Shown here in pieces: positions 1 through 8,348 of a stretch of DNA of 14,320 nt; position 1 is the first letter of the stretch; every line of letters starts with the position of its first letter. The stretch spans positions 1 to 14,320 of the forward strand of contig BEXV01005055.1 of assembly GCA_003118195.1 (NCBI GenBank), read 5' to 3'. The position numbers and the translations under genes are program-made. The notes beneath the pieces are model-generated. The model had not been told where the DNA came from. It saw only the letters and a list, made by a program, of their open reading frames with translations, and made no database searches. Source of the DNA: Hemicentrotus pulcherrimus (lineage: Eukaryota > Echinodermata > Echinoidea > Camarodonta > Strongylocentrotidae).

Positions 1-63
1 CGACAGATGGATTACAATCAACTTGAATTTTAAAAATTGCTCTATGGCGGAGGCATCATTTTC

Positions 64-77
64 GACTGCGCGCAGTC
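64..77. repeat. 14-bp perfect palindrome
   Basis: GACTGCGCGCAGTC reads identically on both strands. Pairing extends outward (ATTTT against AAAAT) with a single bulged C, so a cruciform arm of about 12 bp is possible. The rest of 1-682 outside this and the 111-182 foldback shows no coding exon that I can recognise. Confidence 0.7.
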
Positions 78-110
78 AAAATTCCATCTAGTTTTGTTTG
101 TTTTTGGGTG

Positions 111-182
111 TAACGTGTATAAACCGCACCCCCGACTTTGACATTTTTGCGGCGGCAAAAAGGTGAGGTTTATACACCGTTA
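111..182. repeat. Small foldback element
   Basis: GTGTATAAACCGCACC at 115-130 pairs with 162-177 at 15 of 16 positions. Pairing continues outward through TAAC/GTTA with one gap, and an inner hairpin TTTTTGC/GCAAAAA sits at 144-161. This looks like a minimal MITE or the tip of a larger foldback. Confidence 0.65.
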
Positions 183-682
183 ATTACAGTACTGCGATTT
201 TGCACAGACCTTTAAACAAATTCAATAAAGCGGTATTTTTCTAGCAATTCTAGCGAAACAGAGGTTATGAATTTAAGACCCTTCCATTGCCATAACTTAT
301 AGCATTGAGGTGCAATCATAGGTTTTTATGAGTACGGTAGTTCATTCCTTGTGGGCTATAGAAAGCAATTATTGTGCAGTATTTGCTCTCTGGATTTTGT
401 TTTCATTGTTTTACTTTACCTCAAGTCAGATCAGTAAGCCTTGGCATGATAGCAACTAGGCTCGAAACAGGGATCCATAGTAAAGTGCTCTTCCAAGCAT
501 GTCATGATCTTCCATAACATATTCCAAAGAAGAGACAACAGATGAGCTTGATATTTTTGCTGACTCAATGCAAGGAAAGAGAATTTCATTAAAAGACCAG
601 ATCAGACTCCCTACCTAGTAAAGTTGAGCCTGTCTTTGCAAATCATTAATCAGGACTTCCACATTTTTATCTCCATTTCCAG

Positions 683-914
683 CTGACACTCCCAGCCTCT
701 CCAGCCTCACAGAGACTCTGATGACCTGCTTGCCTCAGGATTTGACCTTTCACCCTTGCGATGACCTCCACCTCAGCCTGTCCCGCACGGTGTGTCTCCA
801 GTTTCACTGGATTGACCCCTTCACACAGTCATTCCGAGAGAGGGTCAGCGGTATGAGGTCATTCCAGTGTCACATAGAACAGGTGGATGTTTACGCCAAT
901 GACGAAGGAACCAG
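683..914 (+). CDS. USB1: USB1 internal exon a (first HxS catalytic motif)
   Basis: The acceptor is the AG at 681-682 after a pyrimidine tract (tctccatttccag) and the donor is GTAAGA at 915. The exon opens with the last two bases of a split codon and closes with AG of an Arg codon completed by the next exon. It encodes the strand and helix around HLSLS, followed by a WIxPF segment and a VDVYANxEGTR end equivalent to human VKIYTNQEKTR. Alternative AGs at 694-695 and 703-704 would shorten the exon by 13 and 22 bases; I prefer 681-682 for its tract. Confidence 0.9.
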
Positions 915-3900
915 GTAAGATTTTGGATTGGGCAGTAGAAAGTAAAGTAGAACCTACACTTTTCAGGATTATGCAGGTATCATTTGTGAGACGCACCTTT
1001 TGACCCCCGGGGATGGTGCGTCATGGTTGCGTCATGTTCCCCTAAAATCGCGACGCACAGTACCGTCATGGCTGCAAAATGTCCGTCACAATACTGACCC
1101 ATATGTGCGTCATAGTAAGTCACTTTACCACGTTGCGTCATTTGGTGTGTCAATGGGACCGTCACTTTCTCCAAGCTTGTCTGAAGGTGCGTCATTGGCT
1201 AGTCATTTTCATGAAATGGTGTGTCATATGTTTGACTCAAATGTGCGACGATGGAATGTAATGGTGTGTCACTTTCTGTGACGGAAGGTGCGTTTTAGTA
1301 TCAAAATGTACGACTCACATCGGTTCAATGACGCACCATTCCCGGGGGTCAAGAGGTGCGTCTTACAAATGACAAGTGCATTACACCATGTAATTCTTTC
1401 AAAGGAATATTAAGAGCCTTGGGGGTGTTTTACAAAGATCCTAAATCAAACTTAAAACCAAGTTGGACTTAAACATTATGGAGAGCCATTTGTGGACTGC
1501 AAATAAAATATATTCAAAAGCAAAAATGCAAGTATTTTAGACTTTTTATAAATTCCACACCAGAACATGAAATCTTTCCATAATTTTTAAGTCCATCTTA
1601 GGATCTTTGTGAAACACCCCCTGGAAGGGGCTAGGTGATCTCCGCTAAGGGCTCTTTGGATCTCTACATTCTGATCAGTATGCTCTGATCATCTTCAGGA
1701 GAATGACTACCTGTAGAACATTGCAGAGCAGGGGCTATTCATTGCCTATGAAGCGATCCAATGAGTGCGATGCCCCTCTCTGAGTGCTGCCTTCCAGAAA
1801 CTCCTGTGATTTTTAATCATGGCCGCATTCACATTCTGTTCACTATTTGGCGCTTGAAGGGTAATCTAACCCTTGTGATAAGTTCATTTGTATGACAACG
1901 AAAAAATAAGATAAGCAAAGTGGCAATTGTTTGAAATAAATCGGAACAATAATTAGAAAATTATAAAGGTTTTGAAATACAGGATCACTTTGTCTATGGA
2001 ATCTCAAATTGGCAGTTTGGTCAGTGGATCGTGAGATGTAGTTGCTGATAACTCTCCCATCTGCCATGTACAAAAATATCATTGAATTCTGTTTTTCTAA
2101 AAAGTCCATTTTGAGTAAAGGCACTACTCATAATATATTATGGAGACCCTATTATCATACATGTAGGTCCTCTAAATAAATATAAGAAAGACACTGATTT
2201 CATTCACAATAGAACCATTTAGAGCTTTATTTAGGTTTTAGGTTCCAGCTTTGTAAAGGAAGATTACTTTTGTAAAAATACCATTTCTTTAACTCCGTTC
2301 TTGCGATGAAGTCTTTGAATAATAGTTTTAAATGAGCTTTAAATAGTTAATTTTAGGCTCATTGTTCTTCTTCGATGTTACAATGGATGTGAGATATATT
2401 GCATGGGAATAAATTGTTTTTGAAATAAAGCTTCATGTTGCTGCTTCATGTAGAGAAATGTAATAATTATGGTCAAAATGCTGTTACATAGTTCATGTTC
2501 TTGGATAGGACTTGTGGTCTATGGCAGTGGAATGGTCAGTGACTTGAGCTTCTCTTTCAAATCGTATGTACACTGTACATGTAGATGGGTCCGTCCAGAA
2601 AGTTAGGGCACTTTTTGTGACGTACCAGAAGTGAGAAACTATATATCCTATCAATGTTTGCTCAAATTGAGCTTTGCATAAAAGCATAGCCAACTATCTT
2701 CAGAAGTACTCAAGTTCTTAGTTAATCAAAACTATGGACCAAAAGTTTGTGTAGTTTATATATGAATTTGGTGTATGCTGGTAAAAAGAGAAAATGTGTA
2801 TTAAGCAAATATTTTGAAGACAAGCAACTGAAACAGGAACGGTTCTGGCAGGGCACTATTATGTATTCATTGCATAAAAATCTTCAAAAGATAATTTCAA
2901 CTTCCATGTGTAGTAGAAAATCTCATACTTACGTTACATGGACACCGTCATACTTTTTGCCCAACTTTATGGAATGACCCATATGTGCAGCACATGAAGG
3001 AGTTTGTAAACCTTACCCTTTTTTTATTCCAGGACTTTTTTGGGTCTAAAGATTGGAGCCAGCCATGGTACTCTTTATGACCTGGTGCAGCTGACCAATG
3101 AATGCCTGGAAGAGTTCTCACTGCCAGTATTCTATGAGGTTTGTATAGAATTATTTTGTTAGGCAACCAAAATTGGTGCCAGTTTGAACTATTCGCATGT
3201 TGTACTCAATGTGATTTCCTCACTGCCGTAATTTATTCATACATTTGGACAGTCTGCCCACCTATACAAAAGTCTTCTGGAAGTATAACACTTTTATCTC
3301 TTTACAACCAAACAGATAAAGAACATCAAATACAATATATTCTATCTGTTTTAATGATGTGACAACTGACTGGAAAAAAAAAAATCAAAGGCAGACTACA
3401 TTAGAGCTTTATCTTTAATAGCAGTAGCAGCATATGAATTATGGTTGATAATCAATGAAAGGGTACTTACATATATAAAGAAATTCGGTGGCTTCTGCAG
3501 TGCTTGTAAAATTGGACTGAGGAGCCATGCCAGGAAGCACTTAACAGTGGTAGCCTACCATCATCGTGCCAATGAATTGCACAGAAACAAAACAAGCGAT
3601 GCATTAATGTAATCTTGTTTAAAATGTTTTTTAAATGTTTTCACCATTGTTTACATACAAATTTCAAGCATCCAGATAAATATTCTGTCAATTGAGCTAA
3701 AATTGACAGTTATGCAGGTGCTAAATTTCACAGGCTACTCTTAAAGTTAAAGACCAGTTTTGGAAACGCCCCCCCCCCTCTCAAAAAATGAAATGGAAGC
3801 TCTTATTACCCATCATGTGAAAGAATATGTTTTGACTAATACGTGATGAAACAGATTTTGCCTGGAAACTGCCTACTAATTGATATACATGTATTTGGTA

Positions 3901-5481
3901 AATTGTCATATCCGGCCCTGGATAGATATCGCGTAGTCCCATATATATCTTTCTGTGTACAGTGCTTGTAACTTTACCAAGACTTGGCAAAATTTCTTAT
4001 CATTTTGATGATTCCAGAACCTTGCATTACACACCAATACTTTTATGCTAGATGATCAACCTTTCCACATCGATTCCACAATGTTTCATTCACAATGCAA
4101 TAGCATGACCAGAACTAGTCTATACCTTTAAGTTTATGTATTTAACTTTGGACTCGTGTGTGTAATTTTTCAGTATCAAAACTTTGGTAATTTTACCGCA
4201 TATTCATTGATATGTGACTATATCTTCTATGTTATAGGATCCATCATTCCATGTTAGTTTTGGCTGGTGTGTAGGTGATGTGTCGTCCAGAATTGGTCCC
4301 AGAGTGCTGCACGACCTACAGGTAAGCACTGTCTGTTATCACATGGTTTTCAGCAATAACATGTGGTTTGAGCTTCTACCAAACTTAAAGACACATATTA
4401 AGAAAGGGCTCTAATGCGGAGTTCGACACCATTGTGGTATGAACCTGATGTTATCTGTTACTGGGAGTGGCCATCACTTTTATGACTGGCAGATCTTATG
4501 TAATGCACTGCACCATAAAGGAAGCTCCTCATCTTGAATTCCCCCTACCAAAGACTCGGATCTTAGAGACTGGGTGTTATGCTATATTGTACTCATGAGC
4601 TTACATGAATTTATTTGATAATGTGTATTAGTTTGATTGTAGCAAATTGTTATTCATATATTTATGTATCGGGCTGTACAGTTTCTTTGACTTTGTATAA
4701 ATTATTTCTACCTCTGTGATGTATTTGTTTGTATTTTTATTTGTAATTGATGTCCAACTATAACATTCGTTGCAATGATGAAATAATAATGATAACTGAA
4801 TGCTATTGATTTAATGGTGGGTCATCCAATTTCACTGTGTGCAAGACATGTACACCCTTAAATGGTATTTCTACCAGGTCGGGTGTCAGCAAATTATGAC
4901 ACGTTGAATATTGGAACTGCTGACCGTTTGTTTTCATCAAGTTTTCATCTACTCCAGTAAAATTTGTAATGCCAATTTTATTCTCCTCTTGCTGTCTGCT
5001 GCTCATAGATCACTAGGGTGAAGAGATAGGCCCTATGTGAAGAATTGCTTTGGCTTTAGAAAGTCCACTTGAGTGGATGAATCTTGCCAGCTAAATCTTA
5101 CATGCAAGATGGGTAGAAGCGTAAACTACATATATATGTAATGGAGATGACTACCCTAACGAAACAAAAGATTTCTGCTTTTTGATTGAATTTGAAAAAT
5201 AGCATTACTGACCTGATTTATGTGGTTTTCTTCTGGTGTAAAACTTATTAAAAGTGAATCTTCTAAGATAAAGGAGGTACAGAATTATAAGCTTCATTTC
5301 ATCATATTTTGTGTTTCTTTTAAGGATAACTTAAAGCAAATATTAGGTGGTTGGCTAAATCAAATTTACTTTTGTTTTAAAACAGGAAAAGTTGAACAAC
5401 CACCTGGGTGAACTTTCAATCGAGGTGCAAGAAATCCTCTGCAAGAGCGGTTGCAAGAAGTTCGTCTTTCCTCTAAGATGA
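683..5481 (+). CDS. USB1: USB1, U6 snRNA phosphodiesterase (3' part; join 683-914, 3033-3138, 4238-4321, 5386-5481)
   Basis: USB1 is a nuclear 3'-5' RNA exonuclease of the 2H phosphoesterase family; it trims the oligo(U) tail of U6 snRNA and leaves a protective terminal (cyclic) phosphate. The four exons join in frame (phases 2, 0, 0) with consensus GT-AG borders and give 171 residues ending in a TGA. Human USB1 is 265 residues, so roughly the first 90 are upstream of the window. Both catalytic HxS motifs are present: HLS at 769-777 (human His120) and HVS at 4250-4258 (human His208). The conserved FYxDPSFH stretch spans the exon 2/3 junction and includes the Tyr that stacks on the RNA end. 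A CVGD run follows the second HxS, and the C-terminus keeps the CKSGxKxFxxPL pattern. All key residues are intact, so I read it as functional. Identification rests on recalled family motifs, not a search. Confidence 0.95.
980..1372. mobile_element. Foldback/MITE-like element with nested palindromic ends
   Basis: Terminal inverted repeats of 45 bp (980-1024 and 1328-1372) match at 42 of 45 positions. Each terminal repeat is itself a hairpin: GACGCACC at 990-997 pairs with GGTGCGTC at 1015-1022, and the same pair recurs at 1330-1337 and 1355-1362, around a C5G4-type core. The 300-bp body is a lattice of degenerate GTGCGTCA words. No transposase frame is present, so it would be non-autonomous. 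A target-site duplication is not evident. The element lies wholly inside a USB1 intron. Confidence 0.8.
1421..1621. mobile_element. Second foldback MITE-like element, 201 bp
   Basis: The arms 1421-1444 and 1598-1621 are 24-bp inverted repeats with one mismatch (GGGGGTGTTT then ACAAAGATCCTAA). Inside the arms, further imperfect pairing continues (a GGACTTAAA-type word on the left against its complement on the right). There is no coding content, and it begins only 48 bp after the preceding element. The termini resemble short foldback repeats known from many marine invertebrate genomes; this recollection was not checked against a library. Confidence 0.75.
3033..3138 (+). CDS. USB1: USB1 internal exon b
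   Basis: The exon lies between the tttattccag acceptor and a GTTTGT donor. Its first base completes the split Arg codon, and it then encodes 35 residues (TFLGLKIG to VFYE). This matches the human TFIGLEV to TFYQ segment in length and position and ends in phase 0. It supplies the FY of the FYxDPSFH active-site stretch. Confidence 0.93.
3139..4237 (+). other. USB1: USB1 intron b (1.1 kb)
   Basis: The intron is AT-rich, with a donor GTTTGT and an acceptor tatgttatag. It includes an 11-base C homopolymer near 3767-3777. I see no exon or structured repeat in it. Confidence 0.85.
4238..4321 (+). CDS. USB1: USB1 internal exon c (second HxS catalytic motif)
   Basis: This exon is exactly 28 codons, phase 0 on both sides, with a GTAAGC donor at 4322. 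It encodes DPSFHVSFGWCVGD followed by a helix ending in LHDLQ. The HVS at 4250-4258 is the second catalytic histidine motif of the 2H fold. Human USB1 has DPSFHLSLAWCVGD and a helix ending LQELQ at the same spacing. Confidence 0.95.
4322..5385 (+). other. USB1: USB1 intron c (1.1 kb)
   Basis: The intron runs from GTAAGC to the tttaaaacag acceptor and is AT-rich. Short frames at 4803-5006 (minus) and 5220-5411 (plus, running into the last exon in a non-USB1 context) look fortuitous. I see no repeat structure. Confidence 0.85.
5386..5481 (+). CDS. USB1: USB1 terminal exon with stop codon
   Basis: The exon has 31 codons plus TGA at 5479-5481. It encodes EKLNNHLGEL through CKSGCKKFVFPLR, matching the human C-terminus CKSGNKFFSMPLK in pattern. 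It supplies the last beta-strand of the 2H lobe. Confidence 0.93.
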   Translation, partial: EKLNNHLGELSIEVQEILCKSGCKKFVFPLR

Positions 5482-5537
5482 CATACCTATGTGGCTTACA
5501 CTCTACATGTTTTGCTCAAAGAAAGACGACATCTCCT

Positions 5538-5672
5538 GCTCTGCTTTGTCTCGACGGGAGAGACACCCAAAGTTCATGGTGATTAACTCGACCAGGAGAG
5601 TCTCTGCTTTGTCAGTTGGGAGCACTGAGTCTCCACAGGACAGACACCCAAAAGTACTTGGTGATGAACATG
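5538..5672 (+). repeat. Imperfect tandem duplication in the USB1 3' UTR
   Basis: A block containing CTCTGCTTTGTC, then GACACCCAAA and TGGTGATNAAC-type words occurs twice, at about 5538-5590 and 5600-5670. The copies are diverged and the second carries an insertion of about 10 bases. Confidence 0.6.
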
Positions 5673-5846
5673 TTGGTCTGTATTCAACTAATGCAGTTAA
5701 ACCAAACCCTGGGTCAAAGGTGACATCTGGTTTAAATTTCAGTAGAATAATGTATGGGTGTTTGTGTTTGTCACAAGTTAGGGCCAGAGCTCTACCTAAT
5801 GACAGGTTTAATAGAAGGCTTCTTTGACAGGAGAGAACAAATGCAG

Positions 5847-5852
5847 ATTAAA
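5847..5852 (+). terminator. Candidate polyadenylation signal ATTAAA
   Basis: ATTAAA lies 366 bp after the USB1 stop. It is the common variant of AATAAA and the first clear candidate downstream. No convincing GU-rich element follows immediately, so the site is tentative. Confidence 0.35.
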
Positions 5853-5870
5853 GTCAAGTAATCAATGTTA

Positions 5871-6273
5871 TATCAATTAAGGATGAATCAATGTCAGCTC
5901 TATGTACTGCAGTTTACATGTCTGACAATAGATTTTATTCTGATGAAGTGATATGTATGAAAACAAGAAATAAGGCGACTTCTCACTAGAATATACATTT
6001 AAATAAGCTTTTAATAAGAGCTCCAAACTCTGTTGATAATTTCAAATCAAATAGTAACCAATACCTGGGTAACATTATGTTATTGAGTGAGTGAAATTGA
6101 ACAAGAATATAAACACTAAGTGATCAAATAATGGTTAATTTGCCAAATTAACTTTGTATGATGCAAGTGACATAACATCCAATGCCTCAAGTGGTTTTGA
6201 TTGCTTTCTGCCCCTCCTGTCTCTATTTCATTTTCATTATGCAATTACTTGCCTCTCTTATCTGATATTTTCA
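5871..6273. other. Intergenic, no feature seen
   Basis: The region is AT-rich. A 67-residue frame at 6154-6357 is fortuitous, as it runs into the shared 60-bp module. I find no RNA gene, exon or repeat pair here. Confidence 0.6.
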
Positions 6274-6338
6274 CCAATTTGGGTCAGGGTTTTTAGGCTC
6301 CCTCACCCTTGCTATACTTCTGAATGTCAGATCATACA
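6274..6338 (+). repeat. Dispersed repeat module, copy 1
   Basis: It begins CCAATTTGGGTCAGGG and continues through a TTTTTAGGCTCCCTCACCC core, ending GTCAGATCATAC. The same module lies at 9289-9345, where an 8-base stretch before the GTCAG end is missing or altered. Direct orientation. Confidence 0.8.
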
Positions 6339-6784
6339 GTGGGTTCCGCATAACTAAGTCAACTACCTTTACCTGTGAAATAGAGGGGTGTCAACATAGA
6401 TGTGCGCAAGCGGCACATGGCGCATTGTTTTGTTGATCAACAAACATTGTTGTATCTTTCTGGAACTAGATCACCTCTTACAATTACTCTGCTACAACCG
6501 CTATTCCGTAACACCTAGGCTTTGCACCCTGATACCAACCCTTCGACCACTGGCATATTCTGTTAGCATCTGAATTTACTGCATTGACTTTTGGCAGGGC
6601 TTCGCCTGGATTACGATGCTCATCATAATTTACTATAGCAGCTTGTACATAGGCTCCCCAGAATCATTATCCTGGCTATTATCCTGCCTAGTGTCAAGAG
6701 TCTGCCTCTAGTTTCACTTACCTTAAACTGGCTGCCCGATTTGGTTTGGACCCATTAGTGCTGTTGATGCACCCTGTAGACAAG
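6339..6784. other. Unassigned spacer with a 16-bp palindrome
   Basis: TTTGTTGATCAACAAA at 6429-6444 is a perfect palindrome. On the minus strand a good splice donor (AAG|GTAAGT) lies near 6726, with a possible acceptor (tctacag) about 55 bp upstream of it, but the enclosed sequence has no recognisable product. Nothing else is supported. Confidence 0.4.
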
Positions 6785-7251
6785 TGCGGCGGCGGTGATG
6801 GCGTCAACATCAAAAACTTAACCTAAGATTAAGTTTTTAAATCTTAGATATAATTTTGAAAGTATAAGTTCTTAGTCAATGATACTTGGACTATACGGTT
6901 ATCAAGTATCCCCAATCATATGAGTAGTATTTCAGGTCACTAATTTAAGGTCAAAGGTCATTTTAGGTCCACAAACTTGGACTGTGTTGTGGCATCAACA
7001 TCAAGATTTTGAATTTTTAGCATATTTTCAAAAATGTTCATATTTCATGAAACTTGTACCCAAGGGTTATCAAGTATCACAATTCATATGACACAAATTC
7101 CAGGTCACAAGGTAAAAGGTCATTTTAGGTCAGTAGACTTGGATTATGTTTTCACAATTTAATATGAGAATCGATTAATCTAAATTTTTTAAAAATTTTG
7201 TTCATATTTCATATTTCAAGTTATCGATCGTGGTACAATTAATAGTAAATG
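6785..7251 (+). repeat. Long dispersed repeat rich in AGGTCA words, copy A (5'-truncated)
   Basis: It aligns over its length with 8349-8861, both ending in GGTACAATTAATAGTAAATG. Internally it is two related subunits of roughly 170-240 bp, each with a GAAACTTGGAC-like word, GGTTATCAAGTAT, a CAGGTCAC word and an AAAGGTCATTTTAGGTC word. It contains six AGGTCA hexamers on the + strand (6934, 6948, 6955, 7102, 7117, 7127). There is no coding frame. It lacks the 5' hairpin seen in copy B. Confidence 0.85.
6948..6960 (+). promoter_or_regulatory. DR1-type nuclear receptor motif inside repeat copy A
   Basis: AGGTCAAAGGTCA is a perfect direct repeat of AGGTCA with one-base spacing, the consensus for HNF4, RXR heterodimers and COUP-TF. 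The match is seen directly; binding is only inferred. It is embedded in a repeat, and copy B carries a mutated version at this place. Confidence 0.4.
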
Positions 7252-7297
7252 AGTCTTCTGATGATTCTTAGTCAATATTCACTTAAAAATGCTGATT

Positions 7298-7800
7298 ATG
7301 CACCACTCCATCGTGAGTGATTCCTGCTTTTAATTTGGAGGTATTACACTTTCATTACCTGTCTGATTTCCTCCTGCCTAGTTGATTTTCCCGGGGCATG
7401 AACCTAGACTACAGTGATTACAGTTTGCAGACGTCCATTGGCTACGTCAATCAATTTCTGTTCATAATAATCATCCAGGAAAGTGGACATGTAGTCTGCA
7501 AGCTGGGTGATGCTGAAGGCTTTTGTGCGCTCAAGAATCTTATCTTTCAGCACACATACATGTATGGCTGCTTCACAGAAGTTGTTGGTGTTGACCCCTC
7601 TCACCCGTTGTTCCTGGCGACAAGCGATTGCCCATTTCTCCTTCCTGCCATAATAGGCTGCCAGCTGCTTCTTGAATTTCCTGTTTTAAATGAAAAACAA
7701 TGTCTTCAAATATCATGCTTCATTTGACCTGCTTGCAATTCATTAAATTCCAAATTTCCACTCAAAACTAAATTATTATGCATCATAACACACTTGGAGA
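7298..7800. repeat. 503-bp duplicated segment, copy 1
   Basis: It is 498 of 503 identical, in direct orientation, to 13818-14320 (offset 6,520). The left border is sharp: the flanks differ completely before ATGCACCACTCC. The right border is unknown because copy 2 is cut by the window end. It contains a minus-strand transposase-like exon and the first 20 bp of a 140-bp tandem array. Confidence 0.95.
7404..7680 (-). pseudogene. Transposase-like exon fragment (SWIM/MULE-type), copy 1
   Basis: On the minus strand a splice-like acceptor (tttaaaacag) at 7681-7682 opens a frame of about 92 residues that closes with TAG at 7404-7406. Landmarks in order are WAI, then RGVNTNNFCEA, LKDKILERTKAF, a QLADYM segment, YYEQKL and DVANGRL. 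This TNNxCE...KD..xRxKAF...QL...YY...L.DVANxR layout is one I associate with the conserved part of animal SWIM-domain / Mutator-like transposase proteins, just before the zinc-binding SWIM module. That module is absent here. A two-residue insertion (CV) sits before LKDK. The rest of the gene is not in the window, so this is a relic or one exon. Family assignment is from memory. Confidence 0.5.
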
Positions 7801-8200
7801 GTTTTAATTTAAAAAAAAAATGTTCTCATGGCGGGAGGAGGAACCCCCTCCCATACCCAATTCAGGTGTATTTGCAATATCTTAACTTTGAATTTTCTTT
7901 CGGAATTACGGACGTTTATACATCATATTGCCATGGGTTTCAATTCATTTTTTTTTTCCTCAGGGTTTGGCAAGCCCTGTCCCACACCCACCAAGGCATC
8001 AACAGGTGTATAAACAAGATTTTACATATGAATTTTCTTTCAAAATTAAGGACCTTCATGCATCATAACACCCTGGGGGTGTCAATTTCATTTTCTTGTT
8101 TCTGGGAGGGGCAATCCCAACCCATACCTACCTCGGGTGTATATAAATGCAATGCTTAATATATGATTTTCTTCCAGAGTCAAGCATATTATTGCTTTAT
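7781..8200 (+). repeat. 140-bp tandem repeat, three units
   Basis: The word CATCATA(A/T) recurs at 7781, 7921 and 8061, exactly 140 bp apart. Each unit also carries a TCAATTTCATTTTCTT-like stretch, a CCC-rich block with GGTGTAT, and GAATTTTCTTTC followed by AATTANGGAC. The units are diverged, and the third fades after about 8180. The same array starts at 14301 in the second duplicate. Reading frames through it (for example 7794-8159) are by-products of the periodicity. Confidence 0.85.
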
Positions 8201-8348
8201 AAACCCATCTGGGAAATGTCTAATATTTCAAAAATTTCCCCACGATGAACCCACATCCTAAATTTCAGACAGGGCATCTAAGATTATTAGAAAAATGGTG
8301 CTAAGACTAAGAACAGTTTCGAGGGTCACCTTTTTTCTTTTTTTTTTT
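8201..8348. other. Spacer ending in a T-rich tract
   Basis: There is no coding or structured feature. A pyrimidine tract (8331-8348, mostly T) abuts the 5' end of repeat copy B. Confidence 0.6.

Larger units (their letters stand above)
915..3032 (+). other. USB1: USB1 intron a (2.1 kb)
   Basis: This AT-rich intron runs between the GTAAGA donor and a tttattccag acceptor. It hosts two foldback elements (980-1372 and 1421-1621), listed separately. The remaining 1622-3032 shows no coding exon I can recognise; short frames at 1843-2124, 2493-2693 and 2747-2977 have no domain-like composition or conserved splice context. Confidence 0.85.
5482..5870 (+). other. USB1: Probable USB1 3' UTR
   Basis: This is the sequence after the USB1 stop. 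It contains an open frame (5489-5827) that I take as chance, and an imperfect two-copy repeat near 5538-5672. The end is set by a candidate polyadenylation signal at 5847-5852 and is approximate. Confidence 0.5.

Noticed and set aside
5489..5827. 112-residue + frame after USB1
   Set aside because: It starts 8 bp after the USB1 stop, spans an imperfect duplication and has no domain-like pattern; it fits 3' UTR.
7398..7727. 109-residue + frame over the duplicated segment (and its twin at 13918-14247)
   Set aside because: It is the antisense of the transposase-like exon, whose minus frame has the family-like pattern and codon-position bias.
7794..8159. 121-residue + frame
   Set aside because: It reads straight through the 140-bp tandem units, and the internal similarity of the product comes from the repeats.
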